Shown here one piece after another: positions 10,408-21,440 of a stretch of 64,000 nt of DNA. Below the pieces are notes generated by a model. That model worked only from the letters and a program-made list of their open reading frames with translations, did no database searches and was not told the DNA's origin. Within the stretch, counting starts at the first letter, position 1, and each line of letters begins with the position of its first letter. The DNA is from Cercophora sp. LCS_1 (lineage: Eukaryota; Ascomycota; Sordariomycetes; Sordariales; Lasiosphaeriaceae): contig JAPZLL010000009.1 in assembly GCA_036250225.1 (NCBI GenBank), positions 806,001 to 870,000 on the forward strand, in the 5' to 3' direction. The position numbers were made by a program, and so were the translations under genes.

Positions 10408-11595
10408 CTATTCCATTGTACTAACATCCGTCGCCTCAACCCTCCACATATACCACATAAACAAGCTCCGATACGGTCTAAACCGCTCACTAATCTCCTC
10501 CATCTCCTTCTCACTCATATACTTCCACTTACCCCCTTTACTCTTCAACTTGGCCACATCCCTCCCCACAAACGCCGCCATGCCCCTCTGCACCCCCAAA
10601 TCTCCCAGCGAGAACACATCCATCCGCTTCAGCCCGAAGCACGCAAACATCTCCACGCTCCACCTCCCAAGTCCCCTGACAGCCGTGAGCTTCTCTACAA
10701 TCTCATCGTAGGGCGCCTCGGCGAGCAGATGCGCCGATAATTCTCCAGTAGCAAACTTCTCGGCCAGTCCGACGAGGTACTCTGCTTTGCGCTGTGATAA
10801 ACCAGCGGTGCGTAGTTTCTCTAGAGGTGTTTTCGCGACCTGTGAAGGCTGCGGGAAACGAGTACTATTCTCCGAGGAGAAGAGAGCCACGAAACGCGCT
10901 TTGATAGCCTTGGCGGCTGCACCGCTTACTTGCTGCGAGATGATACCGCTTGCGAGGGCCTCGAAGGGGTCGACTTGCTCGGCGAGACCGCCGGGTGAGA
11001 AGATGTGGCAGTGGTGGGCTTCGATGAGCGGTTTCATGCGCGGGTCGACTTCGATGAGATGGGCACATGCTTCTTCCAGGAGGGTGGCGGTTGTAGTAGT
11101 TGTGGTTGACTTGGAGGGGGTTGTGAGGAGGGGTTTGGCGGTTACGATGTGCGATGTTTCGGGCGAGAAGAGGGGGGCGTTGGTTAGGTTGGGGTTGGCG
11201 AGGCGGGAGACGTTGGCGGGTAGGGGTTTGGTTGTTGATGTGGTTATGGTTGGCGTTGAAAGAGCTGGAGCTTTGCGGACACGGCGCGGGGTGGACGGAG
11301 GTTCCGTTGGGTCCGGGGCGGCCTTTCGCTTCCGGATGGGGTTCGGCGCCGGGTCCGGGGTCGGGGCCGGTGTTGAGGCCGGTGTGGAGGATTGGGGAAC
11401 TGAGGTTGAAGCCGCGAGTCGGGCTGATCGCCGGGTTGACATGGTGAGTGATCGAGAGGAGGTTTGAATGGTAAGCGGCGAAGGTTTGATGTAGATTCGA
11501 GTGGTTCTCCTGGTGTAAACCGGGGCCAGCAAGGAGGTTGTTGAACGAAATTCTTGACTTCTTGTTGAGAGTTGCGCCAAACGCTTGACCGACAT
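10408..11595 (-). CDS. MAG1: Alkyl-base DNA glycosylase, AlkA/Mag1 type (HhH-GPD)
   Basis: Single exon. From the first ATG (11595) the protein is 395 aa; a second in-frame ATG at 11442 gives 344 aa starting MSTRRSARLAAS. The region before the catalytic domain is Pro/Thr/Ser-rich with basic patches such as RKRK. The glycosylase domain covers about residues 160-390, with DPFEALASGIISQQVS, a helix-hairpin-helix (AVRGLGRWSVEMF) and the presumed catalytic Asp, D332 in FSLGDLGVQRG. The enzyme excises 3-methyladenine and other alkylated bases in base excision repair. The 51 residues between the two ATGs are rich in Arg, Ser and Thr with one acidic residue, like a mitochondrial presequence, so the starts may give mitochondrial and nuclear forms. 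That targeting is inference. Confidence 0.92.
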   Translation of the reverse strand: MSVKRLAQLSTRSQEFRSTTSLLAPVYTRRTTRIYIKPSPLTIQTSSRSLTMSTRRSARLAASTSVPQSSTPASTPAPTPDPAPNPIRKRKAAPDPTEPPSTPRRVRKAPALSTPTITTSTTKPLPANVSRLANPNLTNAPLFSPETSHIVTAKPLLTTPSKSTTTTTTATLLEEACAHLIEVDPRMKPLIEAHHCHIFSPGGLAEQVDPFEALASGIISQQVSGAAAKAIKARFVALFSSENSTRFPQPSQVAKTPLEKLRTAGLSQRKAEYLVGLAEKFATGELSAHLLAEAPYDEIVEKLTAVRGLGRWSVEMFACFGLKRMDVFSLGDLGVQRGMAAFVGRDVAKLKSKGGKWKYMSEKEMEEISERFRPYRSLFMWYMWRVEATDVSTME

Positions 11596-13242
11596 CACAG
11601 AACCGTCAATTCGATGAGGCAATCCAGCAATTGCTATGTGCAATAGACGGGTTTGATGGTGATTGGAGAAAATACAAGGCAAATGGCAAGCAACAGTTTA
11701 TATACACTGAAAGGCTCAACTCGCTAATGAGATGGACGGCGAGTGTAAGTGGCATGAAGCAACTCAACTCTGTCGCGGGCGGACAAAGACCCAACTGAAA
11801 CACGCGCGCCCTTCAAAGGTGTCATCGCGGGGGTGTCGCCAGCTCACGTGCCCGGATTTTCTCAGGTGCGACGCTGAGATTCCTCGGTTTGAAGCGCCAC
11901 GGAATGGCGGAAGCACCCAAGCCCCAAGCCCGGCACCTTATCATGGCTGAATTGCGAACCACACGGCTAAACTTTTCAACTGGATCCTCGACATGAAAAG
12001 TCGACCTGTTTCGATGTTAGCAGATCCAGGAACTGCTTTCCCAGGCTCGAAAGCGACTTTCGGGAATCCCGCCCGGAGCATGGCGGACAGGCTCGTGAGA
12101 AGGATGCGCACTTGCATTGGATGGACGCAGAGTATAATTAGTGCCAACTCAATTGGTTTGCTGGTGGCTGCGTCTGACGGGAGACAAATTACGCGACTCT
12201 CGCATCGCGCTGACCACAGCGATTTTTTGATTTTTTTGCTGAAGGCCAAGACTGCTTTCATTGCCCATCTTTTCCTGGCGAGTTGCAAAACCGGATTGAC
12301 TCAAGTTGGACACAGTTGAACAACCGATTCTTTTCAGGGACAGATGTGACTGATATCCGCCCAGCACAGTGGCAATATCAATTGTCCCCGCAAAATTACC
12401 AAGAAAAACTAGGTGTCCAAGGAGGTTTCGACCATTGGATGGCGAGATTGCGTGGCATCAATGCGATGGGACCCTGGGTTGCGGAAGCACATCCCGCGAG
12501 CGTTCTGAATGTGCGACCACGCAGAGGGGATCGAGGCGTCCGAGCAAGCTACGAGCTCAAAATCTCGAGGATAGTATCACATGGAGTCTAAGATTTATGT
12601 AGATAACAAACCCGCCAGCAGTGGGATTTCGTAGTTGATATCGACAGCTTGTGGGATCTTGATGCAGATTCATCTGGAAAGATTACAGATTACCTAGCCA
12701 GGATGAGGTGCCAAAAGCGGGTCCTCGACCCCCAAATGCAAATCCACCTGCCCCTGTAGGTCATCCCTGAGACTAAAGCCAACCCACGTCGCTACGGCGC
12801 TCCTGTCCAGTTCTGGCCGAATTATTGCACGTTGGCCTGCAGGCGAGAAAGCTGTCAGCCTTCACTCGACAAACCTAACCCTCAGGTCAAGGACGCGACA
12901 GCCGAAACGGCCCATCATCGACGACGACGACGGCGCATAGGACGGCCTAAGCCTCTCGCCTCAATTTGCTTCCCGCATCGCACGAAACGACGGCGCAATT
13001 GCCTGCGAGCTGTGCATCCTGAACGTCGGAACCAGGCGCCACTCGAAACGAACCACGAAAATTCTCGCGTCCGGTTCGTGCTTCGCTGTGCCCCTCGAAA
13101 CGATCTCCAGTTCAAGACCGCGCTGCCGAGTGTCACCGACCGTATCGCAACGGGGGACAAGCTGTAGCGGAGGCTCTGCTGAGCACAGGTAGCATCACGG
13201 CCATCTGGGGTGGTGGTTGAGGGCCACCCGGAGACCTCGAAA
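11596..13242. promoter_or_regulatory. Divergent intergenic region between MAG1 and MNN9
   Basis: About 1.6 kb between divergent genes, expected to hold both promoters. No credible gene is seen; the minus-strand frame at 12915-13532 is a shadow overlapping MNN9 exon 1. No repeat or factor site is called. Confidence 0.45.
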
Positions 13243-14726
13243 ATGCTTCTTCCCAAAGGAGGCGTCAGCTGGAAAGCTGCCCGAGCAAGCCTGCCCCCCA
13301 CGAGGGCCGTTTGGGTTTTCCTGACCAGAACACGATTTCTTATTCTCGTTGCCGTCGTTGGCACAGTACTGTTATTATGGCGAGGACTCAGCACATCAGC
13401 GTCCCAAGTGCAAAGGTACGTCGTTGTCTCAGACCCCCGTTCCGTCTGGTGTCTCGCTCCATCGCTGACGTCGGTTCCATCGCTACAGTTTCTACTGCTG
13501 GGGGCCATCAAAAACTCCAATGGAGATGACACTTAATGAACAAGCAGCATGGACTGCCCACCTCCATACCCCCGTAATCTATAATCGCCATGCCCCGATA
13601 GTAGTCAATTCCTCGACCATTGAGAACATCGACCTGAACCCCATCAAGTCCACGACAAACGCCGTCAACAACGAAGAACGGATTCTTATCCTGACCCCTC
13701 TCAAGGATGCCGCGAGATACCTGTCCAAGTACTTCGAGCTGGTCGCGGAGCTGACGTACCCCCATCATCTGATCGACCTCGCCTTCCTTGTTGGTGACAC
13801 TACCGACGAGACTCTCGCCGTCCTCGCCTCGGAGCTCGATCGCCTCCAGAAGCGCCCGGACAAGTTCAGGAACGCCCTCATTGTCGAGAAGGACTTTGGC
13901 TTCAAGCTTAGCCAAAACGTCGAGGACAGACATGGGTTTGAAGCTCAGGGGCCCCGTCGCAAGGCCATGGGAAAAGCGCGCAACTACCTTTTGTCGGCCG
14001 CCCTCAAGCCCGACCATTCGTGGGTTTACTGGAGGGACGTGGACATCCAAGACAGCCCCTCGAGGATCATCGAGGACTTTATCGCCCACGATAGAGACAT
14101 TATCGTGCCGAGTACGACTCCCGCTAAGCCACTTTTAGGACCACACACTAACATTCCCTAGACATCTGGTTCCACCGCTATGAGAACAATCGCGATATCG
14201 AGGGACGATGTAAGTTTTATCCGTGTTTGGTTGCTCAAGAACAGCTTCTAACGTCACATAGTCGATTACAACTCATGGGTTGAGTCTCCCAAGGGTCTCA
14301 AGCTGGCTGCTAGTCTCCCCAAGGACACCGTTTTGGCTGAAGGTATGGACCATAAACTGACTTGCGTGTGGCCATTCTAACTTGCCATAGGATACAAGCA
14401 GTATGACACCGGCCGCACCCATATGGCTAGAATGGGCGATTGGCGCAACGATAAGGATGAGGAGATTGAGCTTGATGGTATCGGTGGTGTGAATATCCTT
14501 GTCAAGGCTGACGTTCATCGATCTGGTCAGTTTTATGCCCCCATTGCTTCGAGCACCTCACTGACCTATGACGCCAGGCATCAACTTCCCCTGCTACGCC
14601 TTCGAGAACCAGGCTGAGACCGAAGGCTTTGCCAAGATGGCCAAGCGAGCGGGCTATGGTGTTTATGGTCTCCCCAACTATGTGGTCTGGCACATTGACA
14701 CCCAGGAAAAGGGTGGCAACGCATAA
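13243..14726 (+). CDS. MNN9: Mannan polymerase complex subunit Mnn9 (Anp1/Mnn9/Van1 family)
   Basis: Six exons: 13243-13415, 13489-14111, 14162-14209, 14262-14342, 14391-14525 and 14578-14726, giving 402 aa. A basic N-terminus precedes one membrane anchor (residues about 32-46, FLILVAVVGTVLLLW), a Golgi type II topology. The lumenal domain has WVYWRDVDIQ with an Asp-x-Asp, then IWFHRYENN, DIEGRFDYNSW, EGYKQYDTGRTHMA and a C-terminus ending GYGVYGLPNYVVWHIDT. IWFHRY with FDYNSW and the KGGNA end point to Mnn9 rather than Anp1 or Van1. In yeast Mnn9 is in both M-Pol complexes that build the alpha-1,6-mannan backbone in the cis-Golgi. The five introns are all 48-73 nt with matching phases. Confidence 0.95.
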
Positions 14727-15860
14727 TTGTGCGCGCCCAGTTGGCTATAATTGTTTTCTTGTTCAGTTCCTTGTATTTGCATCAGGGCTCCTTTCTTGGT
14801 CGAGTTCATCTAAAGCCGAAGGTGTTGCGCTAGAGCGGGAGCACAACTCTTATTGTACGAAACCCACGATTACACATACTCGCCACCTTGAAAGAATAGG
14901 CGTTTGGTTTGGGGAAGAGGAATGGGATGGGATCTGTTTTCGTTATTTATCAACCCTTATAACGCATAGCACTTTGCGCACGTTTTTGATCTTAGGGGGG
15001 TTACCAACTCCATTCACACATCAACACCCTTGGAAGAAGAACCTTGGGTGATTTATCCCATCCCTCCCTGACCCTGGTTTGGGACGAAGTCGCGAGGCCA
15101 TCAAAAATCCAAGTTCAGGAAGAGCAAGGGCCTGGTGGCGGAGACGCAGCCCTACGAAAAATAACAGGAAGAGGAGCAGCACGGTGGGCTGCCCTGCTTC
15201 GGACTTTGGCTAATATGTATGTCGGAGGCAGAGAGAGCATGAAGTGGAGAGCAATGCTCATGTTGTGGGCGAATAGTACAGACTCTTGTTTGTTATCTAG
15301 GAATAGAGAGCAGGAGGTTGTTCTGAAGTTGTTCTCGCCGCCTGGAGTAACGCCGGTTGTCAAGATGGTGTGGGTGATGTGGTCATTCTTGTAGGTCGTT
15401 TTGGGGCGGTAGAGTAGCTTGTCAAAATCCGACGTTTGCTGTTGTTATCTTTGCGTCGGTTTCAAGGAGAAAGCTAGGCTACGTTTGATACAATCGTTGT
15501 CGTCCCCGTCGTGGGTACCGCTGTCGGCGTGTCATGACTTGCCCTCTGACAATCCGAGTCAGGGCTTTGAAGACGCTCACAAAACGTCATGCCATTTTTG
15601 CCTCCTGATTTCAAAACCCAGGGTTGAGCAAGGTGTCTCTCTCGTGATTAAACGATTCGGGGCCTCTATTCTAGGTATATACACATCGTCACCCCACGCC
15701 CAGTGATGACGACCCATTTCCCCGGAAATGTATCCACGCGCCTTTGGCTCCCTTAACTGTACACTGGCTTGCTTGTCCAATTGGTTGAATCGAACGAGCC
15801 AGACTCTGGTCCTCGGGTTTGTTTTCGAAACCCCTTTTTCTCTTCCCTCTCCGATCCCGC
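14727..15860. other. Convergent spacer between MNN9 and QCR7
   Basis: About 1.1 kb between two stop codons. Frames at 15044-15394 and 15419-15706 have no recognisable domain and no paired splice signals. Nothing else is called. Confidence 0.45.
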
Positions 15861-16299
15861 TTAGTGCTTCTTGATGGGGGCCATGGTGTCCAATGCCTCA
15901 AGCTCAGCCTCCTCGGCCTTGATCTGCGCAATCAAAGGCTCAAGGTACGGCTTGTCCTCCTCGGGCTTGACCCATTCGTTTTTGGGCAGAAGTTTGTGCT
16001 GCAAGCTGAGCTGGGTCGCGCGACGGAGTCGGTAGATGCGGTCGTAGGCTTCCTTAGCAGGGAGGCGATTGAGGGCCTTGAGGACGGTCTCGTCCTCCTC
16101 GCTGATGAGGTCGTCGGAGCTGAAAAAAAATCGGGCGTGGTTAGGTTGGGTTCAGGGACCTCAATTGCTTGTCGGAAGCTTACTAGAGACCCATCTTGTA
16201 ATGCCCGGCAGCGTTGACGTAGAGGCTGGCAATGGGCTTAAGGGCCTTGACCAGCCATGGGCGCTTGGAGACAATGTTGGCAATCACGGGGGACGACAT
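15861..16299 (-). CDS. QCR7: Cytochrome bc1 complex subunit 7
   Basis: Two exons, 16299-16184 and 16119-15861, encode 124 aa, close to the usual length for this subunit. The N-terminus reads MSSPVIANIVSKRP, followed by WLVKALKPIASLYVNAAGHYKMGL; exon 2 continues YSDDLISEEDETVLKALNRLP and YDRIYRLRRATQLSLQHKLLP. These are hallmark stretches of Qcr7/UQCRB, a small matrix-side subunit of respiratory complex III that contacts cytochrome b. The 64-nt intron has a gtaagc donor and a T-rich tract before cag; its junction codon is a Tyr split 2+1. The protein is a component without its own catalysis. It is divergent from a mitochondrial carrier gene. Confidence 0.96.
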
Positions 16300-17383
16300 G
16301 GTGGGCAATTGGTGCGGTGGTGGAGCGGAAAGGAGGGCGGGGAGGTTTGCTGTGTCGTGGACCTGGAATTGCCGCGAAATCAGACGTTGTTCGCAATGGT
16401 GGTGAAGAAGCTCGTCCCGAAAAATCCGCGGCTGCCTGAGGCGTCAACTCTAACGAAAAGGTCCCGGCTTGCTGCCGGTGCATGGGCCAGCTGCTCGGCA
16501 GCCGCCACGACCGCAAATGGTAATTGGCTTTTTCACAAGGTCTGGGAAAGCTGGATGATGCCGCTGATAGAGATAGTGATTATCGGTAGCCACACTATCG
16601 GAAGCTCCAAAAAAACTCACGGCGGGATTGATAAGGCGCAATTGCCCGGGTCTCCGAAAGCCCCAGCAGAGGTTTTGTTTCATGGAACGAGGGGAACAAC
16701 AAAAAGCCAAATCGTCCGAGTCAAGACGTCCGATCGAATGTTGTACCTTGCAGGTCTGCAACGCATTTGCATCTGACACTGTGACATATGGTCGGGACAG
16801 CGAAACCGGCGAGACGTAGTGGACGCCTCGGTATCTCTTTGACAGCACCAGGGCCGTAGTGTTGGACGGATTGCGCATGACTCGGCCCCCAGTGACATAA
16901 TCGGCCTCTGTCCCGCCAGTCCAGAATTCAACGCTACATACAATACGGCACCATCCCACGCGAGCTGCCAAGAACATTTTCCCTTTCAAAGGCGTCAGTT
17001 CCCTCCACCATCCCACTTTCTCGTGAAGCCCAAAAAAGGGAAGCGATTGTTTTCCGCGAAGCTGCACCTTTTTGTGTTTCTCCCAACGCACACAACCCGA
17101 CACCGCGACTCCGGCCTTGAATGCGCCCGCAAGGTCTCTCCTCGCTAGCACAAGTCACGGCCTCGGGCCTGCGCGGGACACTTCCCCGCACATCAGGACG
17201 ATAGAGGGAAATCGGGAACAACGAAACGATTGGAGCACATGATCCTGAAAAGCCATCAGCGCCCGACCGAGAAACCTTCGCACCGACCGCATCTACCTCC
17301 GGGGTCTCTGAAAAGCAGCAGGGACCCCTCGCAAGTCCCGACATCACCGGCGTTCTTTGTCCAAGGGGGGAGAACGGTCCGGT
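16300..17383. promoter_or_regulatory. Divergent intergenic region between QCR7 and the NAD-type carrier
   Basis: About 1.1 kb between two divergent nuclear genes for mitochondrial proteins. Shared regulation is possible but not shown by any site I can name. The open frames here are shadows. Confidence 0.4.
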
Positions 17384-18766
17384 ATGTCTCATAAGGAATC
17401 CCAACTTGTTCCTGCCGGACAACAAACAGCTGCTGCTGCTTCGTCGGCAGAATATGGGGTGGACAGATCGTACACGCACCCGCCAGGAAGGGAAGTCTCG
17501 TCTGCGAAGGTCCAGGCGCCACCCAGCACGGTGATCGAGACGATGCAGAACCCCGGGGAGCTCACATACTTGGAACGGTGGACGCTCAATGCCTCAGATT
17601 CACAACTCAATGCCTTGGCGGGCGCCGCCGGTGGGTTTATGTCGGGGATAGCGACATGCCCGCTGGACGTCATCAAGACCAAGCTCCAGGCACAAGGCGG
17701 GTTTTCGGGAGTACAAAAGGGCAGGCATGTGGGACACGCCAAGGTCTATGAGGGCTTGGTGGGCACCGCAAGAGTGATATGGACGCAAGAAGGCATACGG
17801 GGGATGTACAGAGGCCTGGGGCCGATCATAATGGGATATCTGCCGACATGGGCAGTATGGTTCACAGTCTACAACAAGAGCAAGGGGTGGGTCAGTCAGC
17901 ATCAAAGTAGGTCTTGTCTTGCGCCAACACGACAATCGACTAATATTGCTTTAGCGAGTACCTTTGCGATCAACTTTTGGTCCTCCATCATCGCCGGAGC
18001 GAGCAGCACCATCGCAACCAACCCGATCTGGGTCATCAAGACCAGACTCATGTCCCAAACACCACACCACGACAGGCACAAGTTCTCGTACTATCCGAAG
18101 GGGGCTAATACTCCTACTTCGCGTCCGACCCTACCCTCGCCGTGGCACTATAGGTCAACATGGGACGCAGCAAGAAAAATGTACACAACAGAGGGCATTT
18201 TGTCCTTTTACTCTGGACTCACGCCTGCGCTCTTGGGTCTTACCCACGTCGCCGTCCAGTTCCCAGCGTATGAGTATCTCAAGACGCGGTTCACAGGCAC
18301 CTCAATGGGCAGCGCGGCAGCCCAAGAGACAAACCAGAAATCACAATGGCTCGGCATCCTGTCGGCGTCGATCCTCTCCAAAATATTAGCCAGTAGCACC
18401 ACATACCCGCACGAAGTCATCCGAACAAGACTCCAGACACAGAGACGGCCAATGCCGGGGATGGAGTACATGGAAGGACTAGGGGGCGTGGCCCCGGGAG
18501 CAGCGGGCAATGGAAACGGTAGTGTGAATCCCGCGCCACCGCAGAGGATATTGCCCAAGTATCGGGGCGTGGTGATGACGGTGAAGACTATCTTGATGGA
18601 GGAGGGGTGGAGGGCATTTTATGCCGGCATGGGCACCAATATGATGCGAGCGGTGCCGGCCTCGACAGTAACAATGCTGACGTATGAATATGTCATGCGG
18701 CAGCTAAAAGGGGCGAGGACACAAGGGAGAGACAAGGTCAAGGAGCGAGAGGGGTTTGAGGCGTGA
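17384..18766 (+). CDS. Mitochondrial carrier, probable NAD+ transporter (Ndt1/Yia6 type)
   Basis: Two exons, 17384-17906 and 17955-18766, give 444 aa. The ATG at 17384 is the first real one in the frame. The protein has the three repeats of the SLC25 family, with the signature PLDVIKTKLQ in repeat 1, NPIWVIKTRLM in repeat 2 and TYPHEVIRTRLQ in repeat 3. A Trp after Pro-Ile in the second signature is characteristic of the NAD/FAD/pyrimidine-nucleotide subgroup, and the PHE form in the third fits Ndt1 best; Flx1 or a pyrimidine carrier remains possible. The N-terminus is extended by about 70 polar residues, and repeat 3 holds a Gly/Pro-rich loop. The single intron is 48 nt, a multiple of three without a stop, so it can be mistaken for coding sequence. 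Confidence 0.9.
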   Translation: MSHKESQLVPAGQQTAAAASSAEYGVDRSYTHPPGREVSSAKVQAPPSTVIETMQNPGELTYLERWTLNASDSQLNALAGAAGGFMSGIATCPLDVIKTKLQAQGGFSGVQKGRHVGHAKVYEGLVGTARVIWTQEGIRGMYRGLGPIIMGYLPTWAVWFTVYNKSKGWVSQHQSRSCLAPTRQSTNIALASTFAINFWSSIIAGASSTIATNPIWVIKTRLMSQTPHHDRHKFSYYPKGANTPTSRPTLPSPWHYRSTWDAARKMYTTEGILSFYSGLTPALLGLTHVAVQFPAYEYLKTRFTGTSMGSAAAQETNQKSQWLGILSASILSKILASSTTYPHEVIRTRLQTQRRPMPGMEYMEGLGGVAPGAAGNGNGSVNPAPPQRILPKYRGVVMTVKTILMEEGWRAFYAGMGTNMMRAVPASTVTMLTYEYVMRQLKGARTQGRDKVKEREGFEA

Positions 18767-19613
18767 AGTGCTCCTCCAAGAGGGAGATGATACGATACCC
18801 CGGGTTTAAGCAAAACTGGCGAGAGGCGCAGGGGGGATTGAGCATGTTGTAAGTGTAGATGTTGTCGTCATCAGTCATCAGAGAGAGCCGTTTACTATGT
18901 GTTGTGAGGTTGGCAAGCCAGCGAGCGCGCGACCCATCGATCGAGCAAGCAACTGAGCGAATAACCAGATGTTGTGAGTGTGTTGGATATTACTGCATGC
19001 ATGCATTGGATTGGTACGGTCTTTGGTTTTGGTTACATGCAGGCGGGGATCATTTCGGAGTTGGGAGGGTAGATTTGGTTCTGTGTATACATGGAAATAG
19101 GTACATTTCTGAAGCTGATATGGTATGGGTTTTACTGTGCGGTTAAGGGTCAACCGGTGTGACGAACACCCTCGACGATGCCGTCGACGTAAACAAACCA
19201 ATGAATAATAAGATTGACTACCTATCATTCAGGGATCTCAAATTCCACGGACAGCTGTTATCCCTTTGGTCACGGCTGCCGTCTTCTTCTTCTCTGCCTT
19301 CTTTCCGGCCCGCCCGGCGAGTCTCTTATCTCGCCCGCTCACTCTTCTGGCCTCGGCTTCGTTCATCCTTTCCACTTTTGTCTCGCCTTTTCAAGCTTGT
19401 ATATCCGTGAGCCAAGATATACCCCGTAAGGATTTTTCATGCGTGGTTAGCTTGCCTCGACTAGGCAAGGTAAGGTAGTATTCACCTCCCAGGGCAATGC
19501 ATACATACGTAGCAATAATATTTAGGATTTCCAGCACGGGACTGGGTCCGCCGCCTTGGATACCGTTTGCTATGCTGAACGTACCGCTACATATACATAT
19601 ATATATCTATGGT
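18767..19613. other. Spacer between the NAD-type carrier and a tentative small gene
   Basis: About 850 bp with no credible coding frame. An AT-rich tract with alternating ATAT lies near 19590-19608. Confidence 0.4.
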
Positions 19614-20014
19614 TTAGTGGTGATGGATGAGGAGAGTGCGTGAGAGGGTACTACTATACGCTGTCAACGCACTGAGTACATCAGCCAGGCCGGAGAAGTA
19701 GATGAAGGACGCGGGAGAAGGTAGTGTGAGGCGGAAGAGGAGGATGAAGCTGATGACAAGGAGGAGGATAACAAGAGCAGACTTTGGGGGGGGGAGTGTT
19801 AGCGTTGACTTTGAGCAAGAATAGTAAGTGCCAAATCTGGGAGGGAGAAGTATTGTGCAATGATAGTTTTAACGAGGGCTGAGACCTCTGTTTTGGCGAT
19901 GTAGATGTAGACGTTCAAGGCTAGAGTCGCGGCAAGGAAGAGGGCCACGACAGTGGTGAGGCCGAGGCAGTTTTGTCGGTGGGAGGCGAGGACGAGCGAA
20001 ATGTAGTCTACCAT
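19614..20014 (-). CDS. Tentative small two- or three-helix membrane protein, unrecognised
   Basis: I do not recognise this protein. The ATG at 20014 opens a frame with a hydrophobic helix (TTVVALFLAATLALNVYIYI). If the intron 19885-19782 is removed (gtctca donor, gctaac branch-like motif, aaag acceptor), the frame joins in phase to a second hydrophobic helix (LVILLLVISFILLF) and ends at 19614, giving 98 aa in all. Without splicing the frame stops after 71 aa at 19799. The second segment and its in-phase junction argue for a real gene, but the donor is weak and a run of nine G lies inside the intron. No function can be assigned; the predicted location is an internal membrane. Confidence 0.33.
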
Positions 20015-21440
20015 TGCTTTATGTGAATTTACAATGGGACATGGGGCTTAGGGTAAGTCTCAACTGGGGACCGGTTGAGACTTATATGGACGTTTGGCAG
20101 ATGTTGAAAAATGTCTGCTCACGAAGCCAAGGTGCCTGGTGTTGACAAGAAAGGGGGTGGAAGCCGTAACACTTGGGCACAAGGGCAATACAGGAAAATT
20201 GATTTGGATCATGGAACGGACAGAGAAAATGTTGAATTCGATCGAAGAAAGAAGAGATATCGCTTTATCAGGTGAGAAAGCCCCAACGAAATGGAAGCGA
20301 ACAGCTTGTTGCTTGCATTCTCAACTCTTGATCGGGCATGGTTTCCCGGGTTGATCTCAAGTCTCCTTCCAAGTTTTGCTCAAAAACAGCCAAATCTAAA
20401 ACTCTCCCAGCTTCCCGTTGGTGCAGCCTTGACGCTCCCCGAACACGTCCTTGACCAACTCGATTAGTTGATACTAGCCACTGTTTCCTCCCGTGTTGTT
20501 GACCCGGGGTGGCCTCATAGTCTACAAACGCATACCTTGCAGGTCAACTATAGCTCGGTACGCTCACATGTCAACAGTACACAGAGTCCCTCGGCCTTTA
20601 CTCCTTAGGGAGACACCTAACCGCCCCTCACTCGTCCTATTTGTCCTCCGCGTTCCGCTCACCAAGTGCCACTGAATTTGAGCAGTTTCCGGATGCGGGC
20701 CAAATGGGTTTCCCTGGGACTCTTGGACCCTGCTATGTCGTTCCAAGCGATCGGTTCGGAAGAGGTCGCCCTTCTGGAAAAGGTTGTTCTCCGCTGTTTG
20801 GCCTTGAAATTTCCTGGAACTGGAAGCCCAAGGTACTTGGCTATGTACATGTGCGTTGCCCTGATCATTATTTAGACGCTGGTGACAGTTTGGTGTGCAT
20901 TGCCAAAGACCTCGTGGCTGTCGGGTCAGATATTAGTGTAAAGCCCGGTGCAGCTTTCGCTTTCTGGTACGGCGTACTGCGCGGAGTGGGTGGTATGGTT
21001 GCTGTCACAGTATTTCGGTGTTGATGCGTGGCGCAATGACCAACGCCTAGTGCCTCTGCATCATCAAGTGCTTAGGAGACAGCGTCGTTAGGTGTTCAAA
21101 ATGCAGCATTGTGGAGTGTTCAAAACAGTATCGTTAGGTGCCCAGACGACAGCATCGTTGAGGGAGTGGGAAGGGGAATCGGGGACACAAACACAACGAC
21201 GAGAACATAAACGCAGCAGTGAAAGTAGACACAGCGGGAACAAATAACCGACCATAGTCGTTGTATTCAACCATCCAATCCTACATCTTTGCCACTTGTT
21301 GTATCTTTCAGATATACACACAGTCGAAAGAAACGAGAAAAAAACAGCCGCAGGTATCCTGGGCCTAAAACGCCGAGCCATGCAAATCAGACAGAGCCCC
21401 CATATGTGAGTAATAAGGAATACAAGCCACGAAGAAAAGA
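20015..21440. other. Gene-free region with a short degenerate tandem repeat
   Basis: About 1.4 kb between the tentative small gene and the 3' end of the palmitoyltransferase. An open frame at 20641-21024 has no ATG at its start and no recognisable features. The minisatellite at 21080-21165 is listed separately. Confidence 0.4.
21080..21165. repeat. Degenerate minisatellite, about 3.6 copies of a 22-24 nt unit
   Basis: Copies start at 21080, 21104, 21126 and 21150, each opening with a variant of cagcatcgttaggtg followed by a ttcaaaa-like tail. The second copy has diverged most, and the last copy is partial. It is non-coding and lies downstream of the palmitoyltransferase gene. Confidence 0.65.

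Noticed and set aside
12915..13532. A 205-codon minus-strand frame upstream of and overlapping MNN9 exon 1
   Set aside because: It overlaps a well-supported exon, is basic and low in complexity, and has no recognised features.
20641..21024. A 127-codon frame between the small membrane gene and PFA3
   Set aside because: It begins with TTG rather than ATG and shows no domain or homology-like pattern.
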